NCBI RefSeq assembly: GCF_000009365.1
Contig: NC_008260.1
Span: 1,027,501-1,091,500, forward strand
Direction of reading: 5' to 3'
Length of the DNA stretch: 64,000 nucleotides
Source of the DNA: Alcanivorax borkumensis SK2
Lineage (GTDB): Bacteria; Pseudomonadota; Gammaproteobacteria; Pseudomonadales; Alcanivoracaceae
Positions 27,199 through 35,586 of the stretch are shown here, piece after piece (within the stretch, counting starts at the first letter, position 1; the number at the start of each line of letters is the position of its first letter). The translations under genes and the position numbers were made by a program. The notes beneath the pieces are model-generated. The model made no database searches. It saw only the letters and a list, made by a program, of their open reading frames with translations, and was not told where the DNA came from.

Positions 27199-28023
27199 TT
27201 ATCGGGCGTTCGAAGATTGAGCGGGAACAGGAAAGTGGATTCCCAAGAAAAGGGCAAGTTTGGGAAATCGACTTCTTAATACCCCGCGCAAGGCATAATT
27301 GGCAAAGTAATAGCTTGCCATGATTGCGTTCAACTGCTCTTCATCTCGGTACAATCGCCAGTTGTACCCTGCCGTATTTCGTTTGTTGGAAGACAAAGAG
27401 TCTTGATGAACGCAGTATCGTGTTAGTGCTAAATTAATTCCGTATCCGGATGTCGTTTTCTTGAGAATTTTTAACCACAAGCCGAAGTCTTGGCGTTTGC
27501 GAAGCTCGGGCATAAAGACTTTACCTAGCTGCTCGCTGTCATATACAGCGGTCGAGCAACCAATGTAATTGGTTTTTAACAACTGGCGGTAGTGTATGGT
27601 TGGCGGTACACCTACAGTGTTGATACAGGCGCCTTCTGGGTTTATGCGTGTATAGGCGGTGTACGACAGGGGCCAGCCTTGTTCTTTCATTTGGCTTATC
27701 TGAATGCTTAACTTGTCTTTGTGCCACTCATCATCGGCGTCGATGAAAGCGATGTATCGTCCTCTGGCAGAGGCAATGCCTCTGTTTCTCGCAACTGCTG
27801 CACCGCTATTTTCTTTTAGCCGTATCAGTTTGATTCTGTTATCACGATCACAAAATGCTTGAGCGTGCTGATCTGTGTCATCAGTAGATTTATCGTCGAC
27901 TAATAGTAGCTCCCATGACAGAAAGTTCTGGGAGAGTACCGATTCGATAGTCCGGGCCAATGTGTGCCGGGCGTTATAGCATGGTGTGATGATTGAAACT
28001 TCAGGAATCATATTTACATCCAT
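27199..28023 (-). CDS. Family-2 glycosyltransferase
   Basis: This 274-residue GT-A fold protein begins near VSIITPCYNARHTLARTIES and contains LLLVDDKSTDDT. It has the metal/nucleotide-binding FIDADDEW motif near residue 95. It lies on the strand opposite to the flippase and sulfotransferase genes and ends 17 bases from the sulfotransferase stop. It is one base downstream of a second family-2 gene, so both belong to a leftward operon with the WcaJ-like gene. Donor sugar is unknown. Confidence 0.9.
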   Translation of the reverse strand: MDVNMIPEVSIITPCYNARHTLARTIESVLSQNFLSWELLLVDDKSTDDTDQHAQAFCDRDNRIKLIRLKENSGAAVARNRGIASARGRYIAFIDADDEWHKDKLSIQISQMKEQGWPLSYTAYTRINPEGACINTVGVPPTIHYRQLLKTNYIGCSTAVYDSEQLGKVFMPELRKRQDFGLWLKILKKTTSGYGINLALTRYCVHQDSLSSNKRNTAGYNWRLYRDEEQLNAIMASYYFANYALRGVLRSRFPKLALFLGIHFPVPAQSSNAR

Positions 28024-28024
28024 A

Positions 28025-28903
28025 TCAGCGCCGTTCCATCGTGCCGTTTGCCAAGAGTCGAACTGTGATTGCCATCTCGGTTAGCCATAATCGGGTTTGA
28101 ATGAGAAGAGATGAAACTTTCTGGCAGCGATTGATTTTAGGGCTGCTGATGACAAACCAGTATGCCCAAACCGGGGGTATAAAGGTTTTTACGATGAACT
28201 TTGCTCGGCGTCTCACTGGGCCTGAACGAACCTGGCCCCCCTTTACCCGCTTGAGCTTGGTGGTGAGTTCCTCCCAGCTATGGCGAGTTGGATGATCCAC
28301 ATTGGCTTCAGGTAAGTATACAAGAGGAATGTTTGCCCGACCTGCACGTTGACAGAACTCTGCATCACCACCTGAAAAGCGTTGGTCGTCAAAGACGCCC
28401 ACTTTGTCAAATACTGTCCTGGGAATGGATAAATTGGCTGTCACCGCGTAGCCGTGTCGTGTGTAACGTTCCTGAGGCAATCCCATTGCCATGTCGTACA
28501 CTTCTATCCAGTTAGGTTTCAGATTGTCAAAGCGCAGAACAGTGACTCCACCAGCAATCAGAGTGGGTTTTTTGCAGCCCAGGTGCTGGCGCCAGATGAT
28601 TTCTAGCCAGTCGGGATTTGGTCGGCAATCGGCGTCAGTGAAGACCAGTAGTTCCCCTTGGGCTTGCTGAAGTGCCAGGTTGCGCGCTGCATAGGAGCCG
28701 GGTTGGTGGCACTCAAGCAGGTTTACGAAATCCGGTAGAGTGTCTGCTGCTGGCACAACATCCGAGCCGTTATCAACGATGAAGCATTCCCAGAGACTTT
28801 TCGGCAGTGTTTGTCTGGCCAAGGCAGAAAACAGAACCTTAGTGAGTTCCCAGTGCTGGTAGATGGGGATAATGACGGAAATTTTCGGGTTGCTATCGTG
28901 CAT
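28025..28903 (-). CDS. Family-2 glycosyltransferase
   Basis: This 292-residue GT-A fold protein begins with ISVIIPIYQHWELTKVLFSA. The nucleotide-binding segment is CFIVDNGSD and the DxD-type motif is VFTDADCRPN. A GGDAEFCQRAGR segment near residue 178 resembles the acceptor/base region of family-2 enzymes. Its first base overlaps the last base of the WcaJ-like gene stop, so the two are translated together. Confidence 0.9.
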   Translation of the reverse strand: MHDSNPKISVIIPIYQHWELTKVLFSALARQTLPKSLWECFIVDNGSDVVPAADTLPDFVNLLECHQPGSYAARNLALQQAQGELLVFTDADCRPNPDWLEIIWRQHLGCKKPTLIAGGVTVLRFDNLKPNWIEVYDMAMGLPQERYTRHGYAVTANLSIPRTVFDKVGVFDDQRFSGGDAEFCQRAGRANIPLVYLPEANVDHPTRHSWEELTTKLKRVKGGQVRSGPVRRRAKFIVKTFIPPVWAYWFVISSPKINRCQKVSSLLIQTRLWLTEMAITVRLLANGTMERR

Positions 28904-30189
28904 TATAGTGCCCCAAATCCTGTGGCCATGGTTTTTAATGTCCGCATTACAATCAGAAAGTCGAGTGCAGGGGATAGGTTTTTGATGTAGTAGAAGTCGT
29001 GTTCTACCTTCTCTCGTGTACTTTCAGTGTCGCTGGCGTAGCCTTGATTGACTTGGGCCCAGCCGGTGATGCCTGGCCGCACGATGTGTCGATAGCTGTA
29101 GTAAGGAACTTCTTCTTCGAATTGCTCTACAAACTCTGGCTGTTCGGGGCGTGGGCCAATCAGGCTCATTTCACCTTTCAGGATGTTCAGAAACTGTGGG
29201 AGTTCATCGATGCGCACTTTGCGGATAAATGCCCCCAGGCGGGTAATGCGGTATGCATCCTGGTCGGCAAACTGCGCCGTGCCTTCACCTTCTTCTCTAG
29301 GCCGCATTGAGCGGAACTTGTACATTCTGAAAATACGATTCCCCTTTCCGATCCTTTGCTGAACAAAAATAGCAGGGCCGGGGGAGTCGAGCTTGATCAG
29401 GAGCGCGACGATCAGGCAAAAAGGGATTAGTAGGGGGGCTACAAGCAGCGTAAGCAGTATATCCAGTGCGCGTTTGCCCGCCAGATAGACCGGTTGTGGC
29501 TGAAGATTGGCCAAGTCTATGCTTTGCAAAGTAGAAAGGTTTACTTTGCCATTGATGGTCTCTGCAACCTTGCGGGCGTTGAATACGGGTAGTCCTGCAA
29601 TATTGCAATGACTCACAAAACGTATCCATTGGTCTTCAAGTTGTTCTTCCATATCGACAATTAGCCCGTCGTACCGGGTTTCCCCCATACTGGGGTTGTC
29701 CAGAAGACGGTATTCAAAACTCTTAGAAACCGGAGGAAGAATGTTGTCAATTCTCTCTGTTGGGACGCAGGCTAACTTCAAGTATCGAAAACGGCGGTTG
29801 ATAAGAACCGAGATGATGCGGATTGTTAGTAGCAGGGAAAGGCCGATGATAAGTGAGGTGCGTGCATAGCCGATTCGGGTAAACAGTACCAAGGTGAACA
29901 CTAAGCCGACAGCAATCAATACTGTGGCCAGGTTATAGGGGATGGCTCGCCTTCCAACAAATTTAGCGATGTTGCTGCTCAAATAGGCCGTGACTGCGTA
30001 GCAAAGCACCAGTAGGGCGAGGGTAATCCCCTGATTAGCGTTTTGAACCCAGGATTGATAGCTAAGAAATTGTGCGCCCAGGGTAATAATGGCCAATGCA
30101 ATAAGGTGGCCGAATGCTGGATTCAGGAGGATTCGCTCATACCAGCGGTTGTGGCGTGATGGCGTTATGGAGATTGGGTCCTGATGCAT
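28903..30189 (-). CDS. WcaJ-type undecaprenyl-phosphate sugar phosphotransferase
   Basis: This 428-residue polyprenol phosphate:hexose-1-phosphate transferase has about four N-terminal transmembrane helices and a CoA-binding-like middle domain. The catalytic domain starts KRALDILLTLLVAPLLIPF, with YKFRSM, the Asp-Glu pair in IDELPQFLNILKGEMSLIG, GPRPEQPEF and RPGITGWAQVNQGY. It would start a glycan with glucose- or galactose-1-phosphate. The frame stays open upstream through the tRNA-Asn gene, so the ATG at 30189 is preferred; it begins the domain and lies downstream of the tRNA. It is the second initiating enzyme in the locus, besides the PglC-like one. Confidence 0.9.
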   Translation of the reverse strand: MHQDPISITPSRHNRWYERILLNPAFGHLIALAIITLGAQFLSYQSWVQNANQGITLALLVLCYAVTAYLSSNIAKFVGRRAIPYNLATVLIAVGLVFTLVLFTRIGYARTSLIIGLSLLLTIRIISVLINRRFRYLKLACVPTERIDNILPPVSKSFEYRLLDNPSMGETRYDGLIVDMEEQLEDQWIRFVSHCNIAGLPVFNARKVAETINGKVNLSTLQSIDLANLQPQPVYLAGKRALDILLTLLVAPLLIPFCLIVALLIKLDSPGPAIFVQQRIGKGNRIFRMYKFRSMRPREEGEGTAQFADQDAYRITRLGAFIRKVRIDELPQFLNILKGEMSLIGPRPEQPEFVEQFEEEVPYYSYRHIVRPGITGWAQVNQGYASDTESTREKVEHDFYYIKNLSPALDFLIVMRTLKTMATGFGAL

Positions 30190-30382
30190 GCTCAACTCAT
30201 TTCGGGTGGGCAGTGTCAAAGCCTGTCTCCGTGTTATCGACAATTCATAGGCGAGGCTGGGAATTCTACCATGCCTGTTGGTATCCACAATTCGGTTAAG
30301 GCTTAACGGGGCTTGTGACTGGATGGCGGGCTGAGTAGAGGGCAGCAGCTGGCTGTAGAGGAGGTAACCATTGGGCAAAGAA

Positions 30383-30412
30383 AAAGGGCTTACCCGATGG
30401 ATAAGCCCTTTT
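30383..30412 (-). terminator. Rho-independent terminator after tRNA-Asn
   Basis: AAAAGGGCTTA and TAAGCCCTTTT form an 11-bp stem around a nine-base loop (about 30383-30412). On the minus strand it is followed by a T-rich tract (TTTTTCTTT). It ends the tRNA-Asn transcript, leaving the WcaJ-like gene about 190 bases further on to its own promoter or to read-through. The plus-strand side is also T-rich, so it may act both ways. Confidence 0.8.
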
Positions 30413-30418
30413 CTTATT

Positions 30419-30494
30419 TGGCTCCGCCTGCTGGGCTCGAACCAGCGACCCAATGATTAACAGTCATTTGCTCTACCAACTGAGCTAAGGCGGA
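30419..30494 (-). tRNA. tRNA-Asn (anticodon GTT)
   Basis: Read on the minus strand, this 76-base sequence has the acceptor stem TCCGCCT/AGGCGGA, the D-loop region TAGCTCAGTTGGTAGAGCA and the anticodon loop CTGTTAA with GTT. The T-arm GGTTCGAGCCC and an encoded CCA end are also present. All arms can be paired by eye. Genomic islands often lie beside tRNA genes; here the polysaccharide locus adjoins the 3' end of the tRNA. Confidence 0.96.
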
Positions 30495-30510
30495 ATGTCT
30501 TGAGGCGCGT

Positions 30511-30539
30511 ATATTAGTGACGCCTCTCGGGGTCGTCAA
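30511..30539 (-). promoter_or_regulatory. Strong sigma-70 promoter of tRNA-Asn
   Basis: On the minus strand TTGACG (30534-30539) and TAATAT (30511-30516) are separated by exactly 17 bases. A GC-rich discriminator (ACGCGCC) precedes the likely start, as in stringently controlled stable-RNA promoters. The mature tRNA begins 16 bases after the -10 box. Confidence 0.8.
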
Positions 30540-30552
30540 CACCCCGGAGGCG
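30521..30552 (-). terminator. Hairpin after the aspartate aminotransferase gene
   Basis: GCCTCTCGGGGT (30522-30533) and ACCCCGGAGGC (30541-30551) pair over eleven base pairs with one bulge and a seven-base loop. It lies 11 bases after the aminotransferase stop, so it is a likely transcript end, although no U-tract follows. The loop contains the -35 box of the tRNA-Asn promoter. Confidence 0.6.
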
Positions 30553-30562
30553 CGTTTGTTGC

Positions 30563-31753
30563 TTATTTAGCCAATGCTTGCTCAATTCGGCGAATAGCGT
30601 CCTTCAGTGTGTCCATGCCAACGGCAAAAGACAGGCGCATGCAGCCAGGTGCGCCGAAGGCGGAACCGGGTACCAAGGCCACTTCGGCGGTTTCCAGTAG
30701 CAGGGTAGCCAGATCGGTGTCGGACTCCACGCCATCCATGTTGGCAATGGCGTCGGAGAAGTCCGGGAAGGCATAGAAAGTGCCGTCGCCTTTAGCGCAT
30801 TTCACGCCGGGCAGGGCATCCAGTGCGTCGGTGAGATAGTCGTGACGCTCTTTAAATGCTTTAACCATCTCGTCTACGCAGCCTTGATCGCCGGCTAACG
30901 CCGCTTCCGCTGCAGCCTGGCTGATGGAGGCTGGGTTGGAGGTGGACTGGGACTGCACCTTCTTCATGGCAGCAATCAGCTTCTGCGGGCCTGCTGCGTA
31001 ACCGATGCGCCAGCCCGTCATGGAGTAGGCTTTAGAGACACCGTTCATGACCACGGTGCGGTCATACAGCTCCGGGGTGGCGTTGACGATGTTTACGAAG
31101 GGTTTGCCTGTCCACAGGATATGTTCGTACATATCGTCGGTGGCGACGATGATGTTTGGGTGTTTCTTGAGTACTTCACCCAAGGCGGCGAGCTCTTCCA
31201 GGGAATAAGCCATGCCGGAGGGGTTGGATGGGCTGTTGATCACGAACAGGCGGGTTTTCGGCGTGATCGCTGCTTCCAGCTGTTCCGGGGTGATCTTGAA
31301 GCGGCTGTTCACGTCCGTTTCGATGATTTTTGGGACACCACCGGCAACCAACACCATGTCCGGGTAGCTCACCCAGTAGGGGGCCGGGATGATGGCTTCG
31401 TCGCCGTCATTCAACAGGGCCAATGCCATGTTGAAGAAGCTCTGCTTGCCACCACTGGACACCAGCACCTGGCCGGGCTCGTAGGATAGGCCATTATCGC
31501 GCTGGAATTTGTCGATAATGGCATTTTTCAGGCCGGGAGTGCCGTCCACCGGGGTGTACTTGGTTTTGCCGGCGTTGATCGCCTCAATGGCGGCCTGCTT
31601 GATATGTTCCGGGGTATCGAAATCCGGCTCACCGGCACCCAGCCCAATAATGTCTTTGCCCTGTGCGCGGAGTTCACCGGCTTTGGCGGTAATGGCAAGG
31701 GTGGGAGACGGCTTGATGCGTTGTACGCGGTCGGAAAGGCTGATATCGGACAT
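30563..31753 (-). CDS. Class I aspartate aminotransferase (aspC/aatA type)
   Basis: This 396-residue PLP enzyme exchanges the amino groups of aspartate and glutamate. It belongs to the class I gamma/AatA group, judged by LGAGEPDFDTPEHIKQAA near the N-terminus. PLP-binding motifs are NSPSNPSGMAYS, TDDMYEHI and the Schiff-base lysine in MNGVSKAYSMTGWRIGYAAG. The C-terminal RLSFAVG holds the substrate-binding Arg. The ATG at 31753 follows GAGGAG and begins the conserved domain; upstream in-frame starts lack such a site. It transcribes away from uvrB. Confidence 0.93.
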   Translation of the reverse strand: MSDISLSDRVQRIKPSPTLAITAKAGELRAQGKDIIGLGAGEPDFDTPEHIKQAAIEAINAGKTKYTPVDGTPGLKNAIIDKFQRDNGLSYEPGQVLVSSGGKQSFFNMALALLNDGDEAIIPAPYWVSYPDMVLVAGGVPKIIETDVNSRFKITPEQLEAAITPKTRLFVINSPSNPSGMAYSLEELAALGEVLKKHPNIIVATDDMYEHILWTGKPFVNIVNATPELYDRTVVMNGVSKAYSMTGWRIGYAAGPQKLIAAMKKVQSQSTSNPASISQAAAEAALAGDQGCVDEMVKAFKERHDYLTDALDALPGVKCAKGDGTFYAFPDFSDAIANMDGVESDTDLATLLLETAEVALVPGSAFGAPGCMRLSFAVGMDTLKDAIRRIEQALAK

Positions 31754-32136
31754 GCACTCCTCGTTCATCTTGATAGTTGATTGGCCACGTTTTTTTAACG
31801 TACCGATCGACACAGAAAGGGGCTGGAACTTTACCGGATTCGGGTGCCAATGTCCCGTATTTCCTGATGGGGTCGCTCTTTGATCGCCATCGTGGTTGAA
31901 CGATCACTCTTACAGGTGGCTGGGGGAGGTAAGCGTTTTTGTCGGAGCGGTCGTTTGGCTGCGATTGCGTCTCTATTCCCTCTCAAATCCCATTCACTGG
32001 AGCCACCGCTCCAGTGGGCAACATGGATCATCACGCATTTGATCTGCTGGCTCTGGTACACTACCCGGTGATTTTGCACGCATGACTTTTGCTGTTTTCC
32101 CGTCGTCGGGAGGGCAGTAGCCATCAGGAAGCCCAA
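31754..32136. other. 383-bp divergent spacer between the aminotransferase gene and uvrB
   Basis: It holds the divergent promoter region. A perfect 9-bp inverted repeat CACTGGAGC-CACC-GCTCCAGTG lies at 31995-32016, which could be an operator or an RNA hairpin in the uvrB leader. No LexA box of the CTGT-N8-ACAG form was found. Confidence 0.6.
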
Positions 32137-34152
32137 ATGTCTGAAAGCCTCTTCAAACTCCATTCCGACTACCAGCCCGCCGGTGATCAGCCCACCGCCA
32201 TTGCGCAGCTGATTGAGGGTATTGATGATGGCCTAGGCCACCAGACGCTGCTGGGGGTGACCGGTTCGGGTAAGACGTTCACCATGGCAAATGTGATTGC
32301 GCAAACGGGCCGGCCCACCATCATCATGGCGCCGAACAAGACGCTGGCTGCTCAGTTGTACGGGGAGTTTCGAGAGTTTTTCCCCGAAAACGCGGTGGAG
32401 TATTTTGTTTCTTACTACGATTACTATCAGCCGGAAGCCTATGTGCCCAGCTCCGATACGTTTATCGAGAAAGATGCCTCGGTGAATGAGCAGATCGAGC
32501 AAATGCGACTGTCTGCCACCAAGGCGATATTGGAACGACCGGACACCATTATCGTGGCCACCGTGTCGGCCATTTACGGGCTGGGTGATCCCGCCAGTTA
32601 CCACGCCATGGTGCTGCATTTAGTGCGCGGCGATCATATCGATCAGCGTGAGCTGTTGCGACGGTTGGCGGAGCTGCAGTACACCCGTAACGAGATGGAT
32701 TTTCGCCGCGCCACTTACCGAGTGCGTGGGGATGTGATTGATATCTTCCCGGCGGAAGAGGAAAAGGAAGCGGTTCGTATTGAGCTGTTCGATGATGAGG
32801 TGGAATCCATCAGCATCTTTGATCCTCTTACCGGTGAGGTGATTCGTCGTATTAGCCGCACCACCATCTACCCCAAGAGCCATTACGTGACGCCAAGGGA
32901 AACCGTGCTCAAGGCGGTGGAGATGATTAAGGAAGAGTTGGCCGAGCGGCTGGCCGAACTTAAGGAGCAGAACAAGCTGGTGGAAGCCCAGCGGTTGGAG
33001 CAGCGCACCCGCTTTGACATTGAAATGCTGCAGGAGCTGGGTTATTGCAATGGAGTAGAAAACTACTCCCGGTTGTTTTCTGGTCGTGCCCCCGGCGATG
33101 CTCCGCCCACCCTGTTTGATTACCTGCCGGACAATGCGCTGCTGATTGCCGATGAGTCCCACGTCACCATTCCCCAGTTGGGCGCCATGTATAAGGGCGA
33201 CCGCTCGCGTAAAGAAACCCTGGTAAGTTTCGGGTTCCGGTTGCCCTCTGCCATGGATAACCGGCCACTGAAGTTTGAGGAATGGGAGCTGCTGGCGCCA
33301 CAAATGGTCTTTGTGTCTGCTACTCCAGGGCCCTATGAGAAGAAATACGCTGGGCAGGTGGTGGAGCAGGTGGTGCGCCCCACCGGCCTGGTGGACCCGA
33401 AAATCGAGATCCGTCCGGCGACCACTCAGGTGGATGATCTGCTCGGCGAAGCCAAGGAATGCATTGCCAAAGAGCAGCGGGTGTTGGTGACCACGCTGAC
33501 CAAGCGCATGGCAGAGGATCTCACTGAATACCTGAATGAGCATGGTATTCGGGTGCGTTATCTGCATTCCGATATTGATACAGTGGAGCGAGTGGAAATT
33601 ATTCGCGATCTGCGCTTGGGCAAGTTCGATGTGCTGGTGGGGATTAACTTGCTGCGTGAAGGGCTGGACATGCCAGAAGTGGCGCTGGTGGCGATTCTGG
33701 ATGCGGACAAGGAGGGCTTTCTGCGCTCCGACCGGTCACTGATCCAGACCATCGGCCGGGCTGCCCGGAATGTGGATGGCCGCGCGATTCTCTATGCGGA
33801 CAAGATGACCGGCTCCATGGAGCGGGCTATCGACGAGACGGATCGTCGTCGCGAGAAGCAGGAGGCCTTCAATGAGGCCAATGGCATCACCCCGCAAGGG
33901 CTGAATAAGAAGATTCGTGACATTATGGATGACAGCGGTGGCAGCCGTTTTGATCGCAAGTACAAGGGCGAAAAGAAAGTGGCCGAGTCTCCGTCGGATT
34001 ATCTGGGTGCCCGCTCACCGGCGCAAGTGGCCAAGGAAATCAAAGCGCTGGAAGCGAAGATGATGGAACATGCCAAGAACCTGGAGTTCGAGGATGCCGC
34101 CGCCACCCGTGACAAGATTCACCAGCTCAGAGAGCTGGGTTTTATGCGCTAG
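32137..34152 (+). CDS. uvrB: UvrABC excinuclease subunit B
   Basis: This 671-residue DNA-damage recognition helicase of nucleotide excision repair has the Walker A motif [12 protein letters not shown]. The beta-hairpin used to probe DNA is [20 protein letters not shown]. The DEAD-like motif is [12 protein letters not shown], and helicase motifs V/VI appear as [16 protein letters not shown] and [16 protein letters not shown]-terminal UVR domain ([20 protein letters not shown]) binds UvrC. The ATG at 32137 sits behind AGGAAG. Length equals the usual 670 residues. Confidence 0.98.
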   Translation: MSESLFKLHSDYQPAGDQPTAIAQLIEGIDDGLGHQTLLGVTGSGKTFTMANVIAQTGRPTIIMAPNKTLAAQLYGEFREFFPENAVEYFVSYYDYYQPEAYVPSSDTFIEKDASVNEQIEQMRLSATKAILERPDTIIVATVSAIYGLGDPASYHAMVLHLVRGDHIDQRELLRRLAELQYTRNEMDFRRATYRVRGDVIDIFPAEEEKEAVRIELFDDEVESISIFDPLTGEVIRRISRTTIYPKSHYVTPRETVLKAVEMIKEELAERLAELKEQNKLVEAQRLEQRTRFDIEMLQELGYCNGVENYSRLFSGRAPGDAPPTLFDYLPDNALLIADESHVTIPQLGAMYKGDRSRKETLVSFGFRLPSAMDNRPLKFEEWELLAPQMVFVSATPGPYEKKYAGQVVEQVVRPTGLVDPKIEIRPATTQVDDLLGEAKECIAKEQRVLVTTLTKRMAEDLTEYLNEHGIRVRYLHSDIDTVERVEIIRDLRLGKFDVLVGINLLREGLDMPEVALVAILDADKEGFLRSDRSLIQTIGRAARNVDGRAILYADKMTGSMERAIDETDRRREKQEAFNEANGITPQGLNKKIRDIMDDSGGSRFDRKYKGEKKVAESPSDYLGARSPAQVAKEIKALEAKMMEHAKNLEFEDAAATRDKIHQLRELGFMR

Positions 34153-34256
34153 AGATACCCGTTGTGGGTAGCCGCCAACCCTTTGTGTATTGACACCTTC
34201 ACTGTTACACAATCGCCCATCTTCCCACGGTGCGAACCCGAGCCTTGGTCAGCAAA

Positions 34257-34277
34257 GTCCGCTTATTAAAAGCGGAC
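34257..34277. terminator. Hairpin between convergent uvrB and cysZ
   Basis: GTCCGCTT (34257-34264) pairs with AAGCGGAC (34270-34277) around a five-base loop. It lies between two convergent genes and could end either transcript. No clear U-tract follows, so it is a moderate call. Confidence 0.45.
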
Positions 34278-34284
34278 CCACAGT

Positions 34285-35151
34285 TTAGGGCTCTACCCGA
34301 TTGCCCTGCGGGCGATTCTCTTGCTGCGCAAGTTGCGTGCTTTGCAAGGGAGCGCCTACGGCGTTAATGGTTTGCTGTGAGCCGGGCGATGGGGTGCTGG
34401 GCGCCAGTTGTTCCACCCAGATTAGGGTCCCCGCGATTACGGCCACAGGCATGATGAACAGGTTCACCAGCGGGATCATGGTTAGGGCCATGACGATGGC
34501 GCCGAAGGTGAGCACTAGCCAGCGCTTTTCTTTTAGCCGTTCTAGCATCACCTCAAAGGGCACCTGGCGATTGTCGGCGCCAAAATCGATGTACTGCATG
34601 CCCAGTAACCAGCCAGACCACAAAAACCAGATGGCTGATGCCAGTACGTTGACCACCGGAATAAAGTAAATCACTAAGACTACAAACAAAATCAGCACGG
34701 CGCGCCATAGCCAATACCAGGTTTTACGCAGTTCCCGTTTGAAAGTACGCAGGATCATGGCGGGGATAGATTCGTCGTTCATGGGATGGCCGGTGATTTG
34801 GATATCCACTTTTTCTGCCAGAAAGCCCATGAAGGGCGCGGCAATCAGCTGCACACCGATGGAAAACACGCTGGCGAACAAACCAAGCAATAAAATCCAC
34901 ACCAACACCACTGCGGCATCGATCAGGAAGTGTAGGGCGCCATTGAGGAAACTCCAGAAGCCGGTTAGCACCCAGTCTGCCGTGGCGGCGGTGATCCAGC
35001 CTGCAATCCAACTACCGCTGAGCCAGTACAGGCCTCCGAAAACTAAAATGTTGAAGATCAGCGGGATAATTACATAGCGTCGCAGTTCTGGGCTGCGGGC
35101 CAGTTTTAAGCTGCGGGTTAGGTAGGTAATGGCATCGGCGATCTGGGACAC
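34285..35151 (-). CDS. cysZ: CysZ-like sulfate permease (EI24 domain)
   Basis: This 288-residue membrane protein of the EI24/CysZ family starts with LTRSLKLARSPELRRYVIIP. It has the conserved LIAAPFMGFLAEKV segment and four or more hydrophobic helices. A C-terminal hydrophilic tail rich in Pro, Gln and Ser is longer than in the E. coli protein. CysZ mediates sulfate uptake for cysteine synthesis. In this window it is a second sulfate-related transporter, about 20 kb from the SLC13 permease and cysC. It is convergent with uvrB. Confidence 0.85.
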   Translation of the reverse strand: MSQIADAITYLTRSLKLARSPELRRYVIIPLIFNILVFGGLYWLSGSWIAGWITAATADWVLTGFWSFLNGALHFLIDAAVVLVWILLLGLFASVFSIGVQLIAAPFMGFLAEKVDIQITGHPMNDESIPAMILRTFKRELRKTWYWLWRAVLILFVVLVIYFIPVVNVLASAIWFLWSGWLLGMQYIDFGADNRQVPFEVMLERLKEKRWLVLTFGAIVMALTMIPLVNLFIMPVAVIAGTLIWVEQLAPSTPSPGSQQTINAVGAPLQSTQLAQQENRPQGNRVEP

Positions 35152-35586
35152 GACTAATCCTTGGCGGTTAAAAGCAGCTACACGCTACAAGCCCCGCGCT
35201 GCAAGGTAAAGACGTGGGCGTTGTGGCTAGCTATGCTTGCAGGTCGGTGGTGGCAGCAGTAGGTGGAGCAAACGGTCTTTGGCGGCTTATTTACTTGCCT
35301 ACTTGCTTGGGGCGGTGGCGCGGTGAATCGCTCATGCTGTTTATCTGCTTACCTTCTGCGCTGTTTATGTGCCTATGGATAAAATCGGAATACGGAGCGG
35401 TAGGCGATGTTTTGCACTTCTTTGCAGTGCGCTGGGGTTGGGATGCGATATAACCCGGTGTGGTGTGGTTATTGTAATCTCAGCGTCTCGGCGGATGAAT
35501 TCGGGCCGGGTTGTCGCTAGACTTAGCTCTTTCATTATTGGCGCCCCTAGGGCGTTTGCCGTTGCCGGCGTAGAGACAGCAATCGT
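35152..35586. other. 435-bp spacer between cysZ and smc
   Basis: This divergent region must carry promoters for cysZ and smc, but no convincing -35/-10 pair was identified. Near 35171-35205 it has a GCTACAAGC...GCTGCAAGG stretch that resembles the structured spacer at 52100. A 79-codon frame at 35214-35453 has no ribosome-binding site and low-quality composition, and is not called. Confidence 0.5.

Noticed and set aside
31754..32136. Possible LexA box before uvrB.
   Set aside because: No CTGT-N8-ACAG sequence was found in the region; the 9-bp palindrome at 31995 does not fit the LexA consensus.
32620..33567. A 315-codon open frame on the minus strand.
   Set aside because: It is antisense to uvrB, with no domain or ribosome-binding site; the uvrB frame is certain.
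35214..35453. A 79-codon frame upstream of smc.
   Set aside because: It has no ribosome-binding site, uses a GTG start and has irregular Cys/Trp-rich composition; probably chance.
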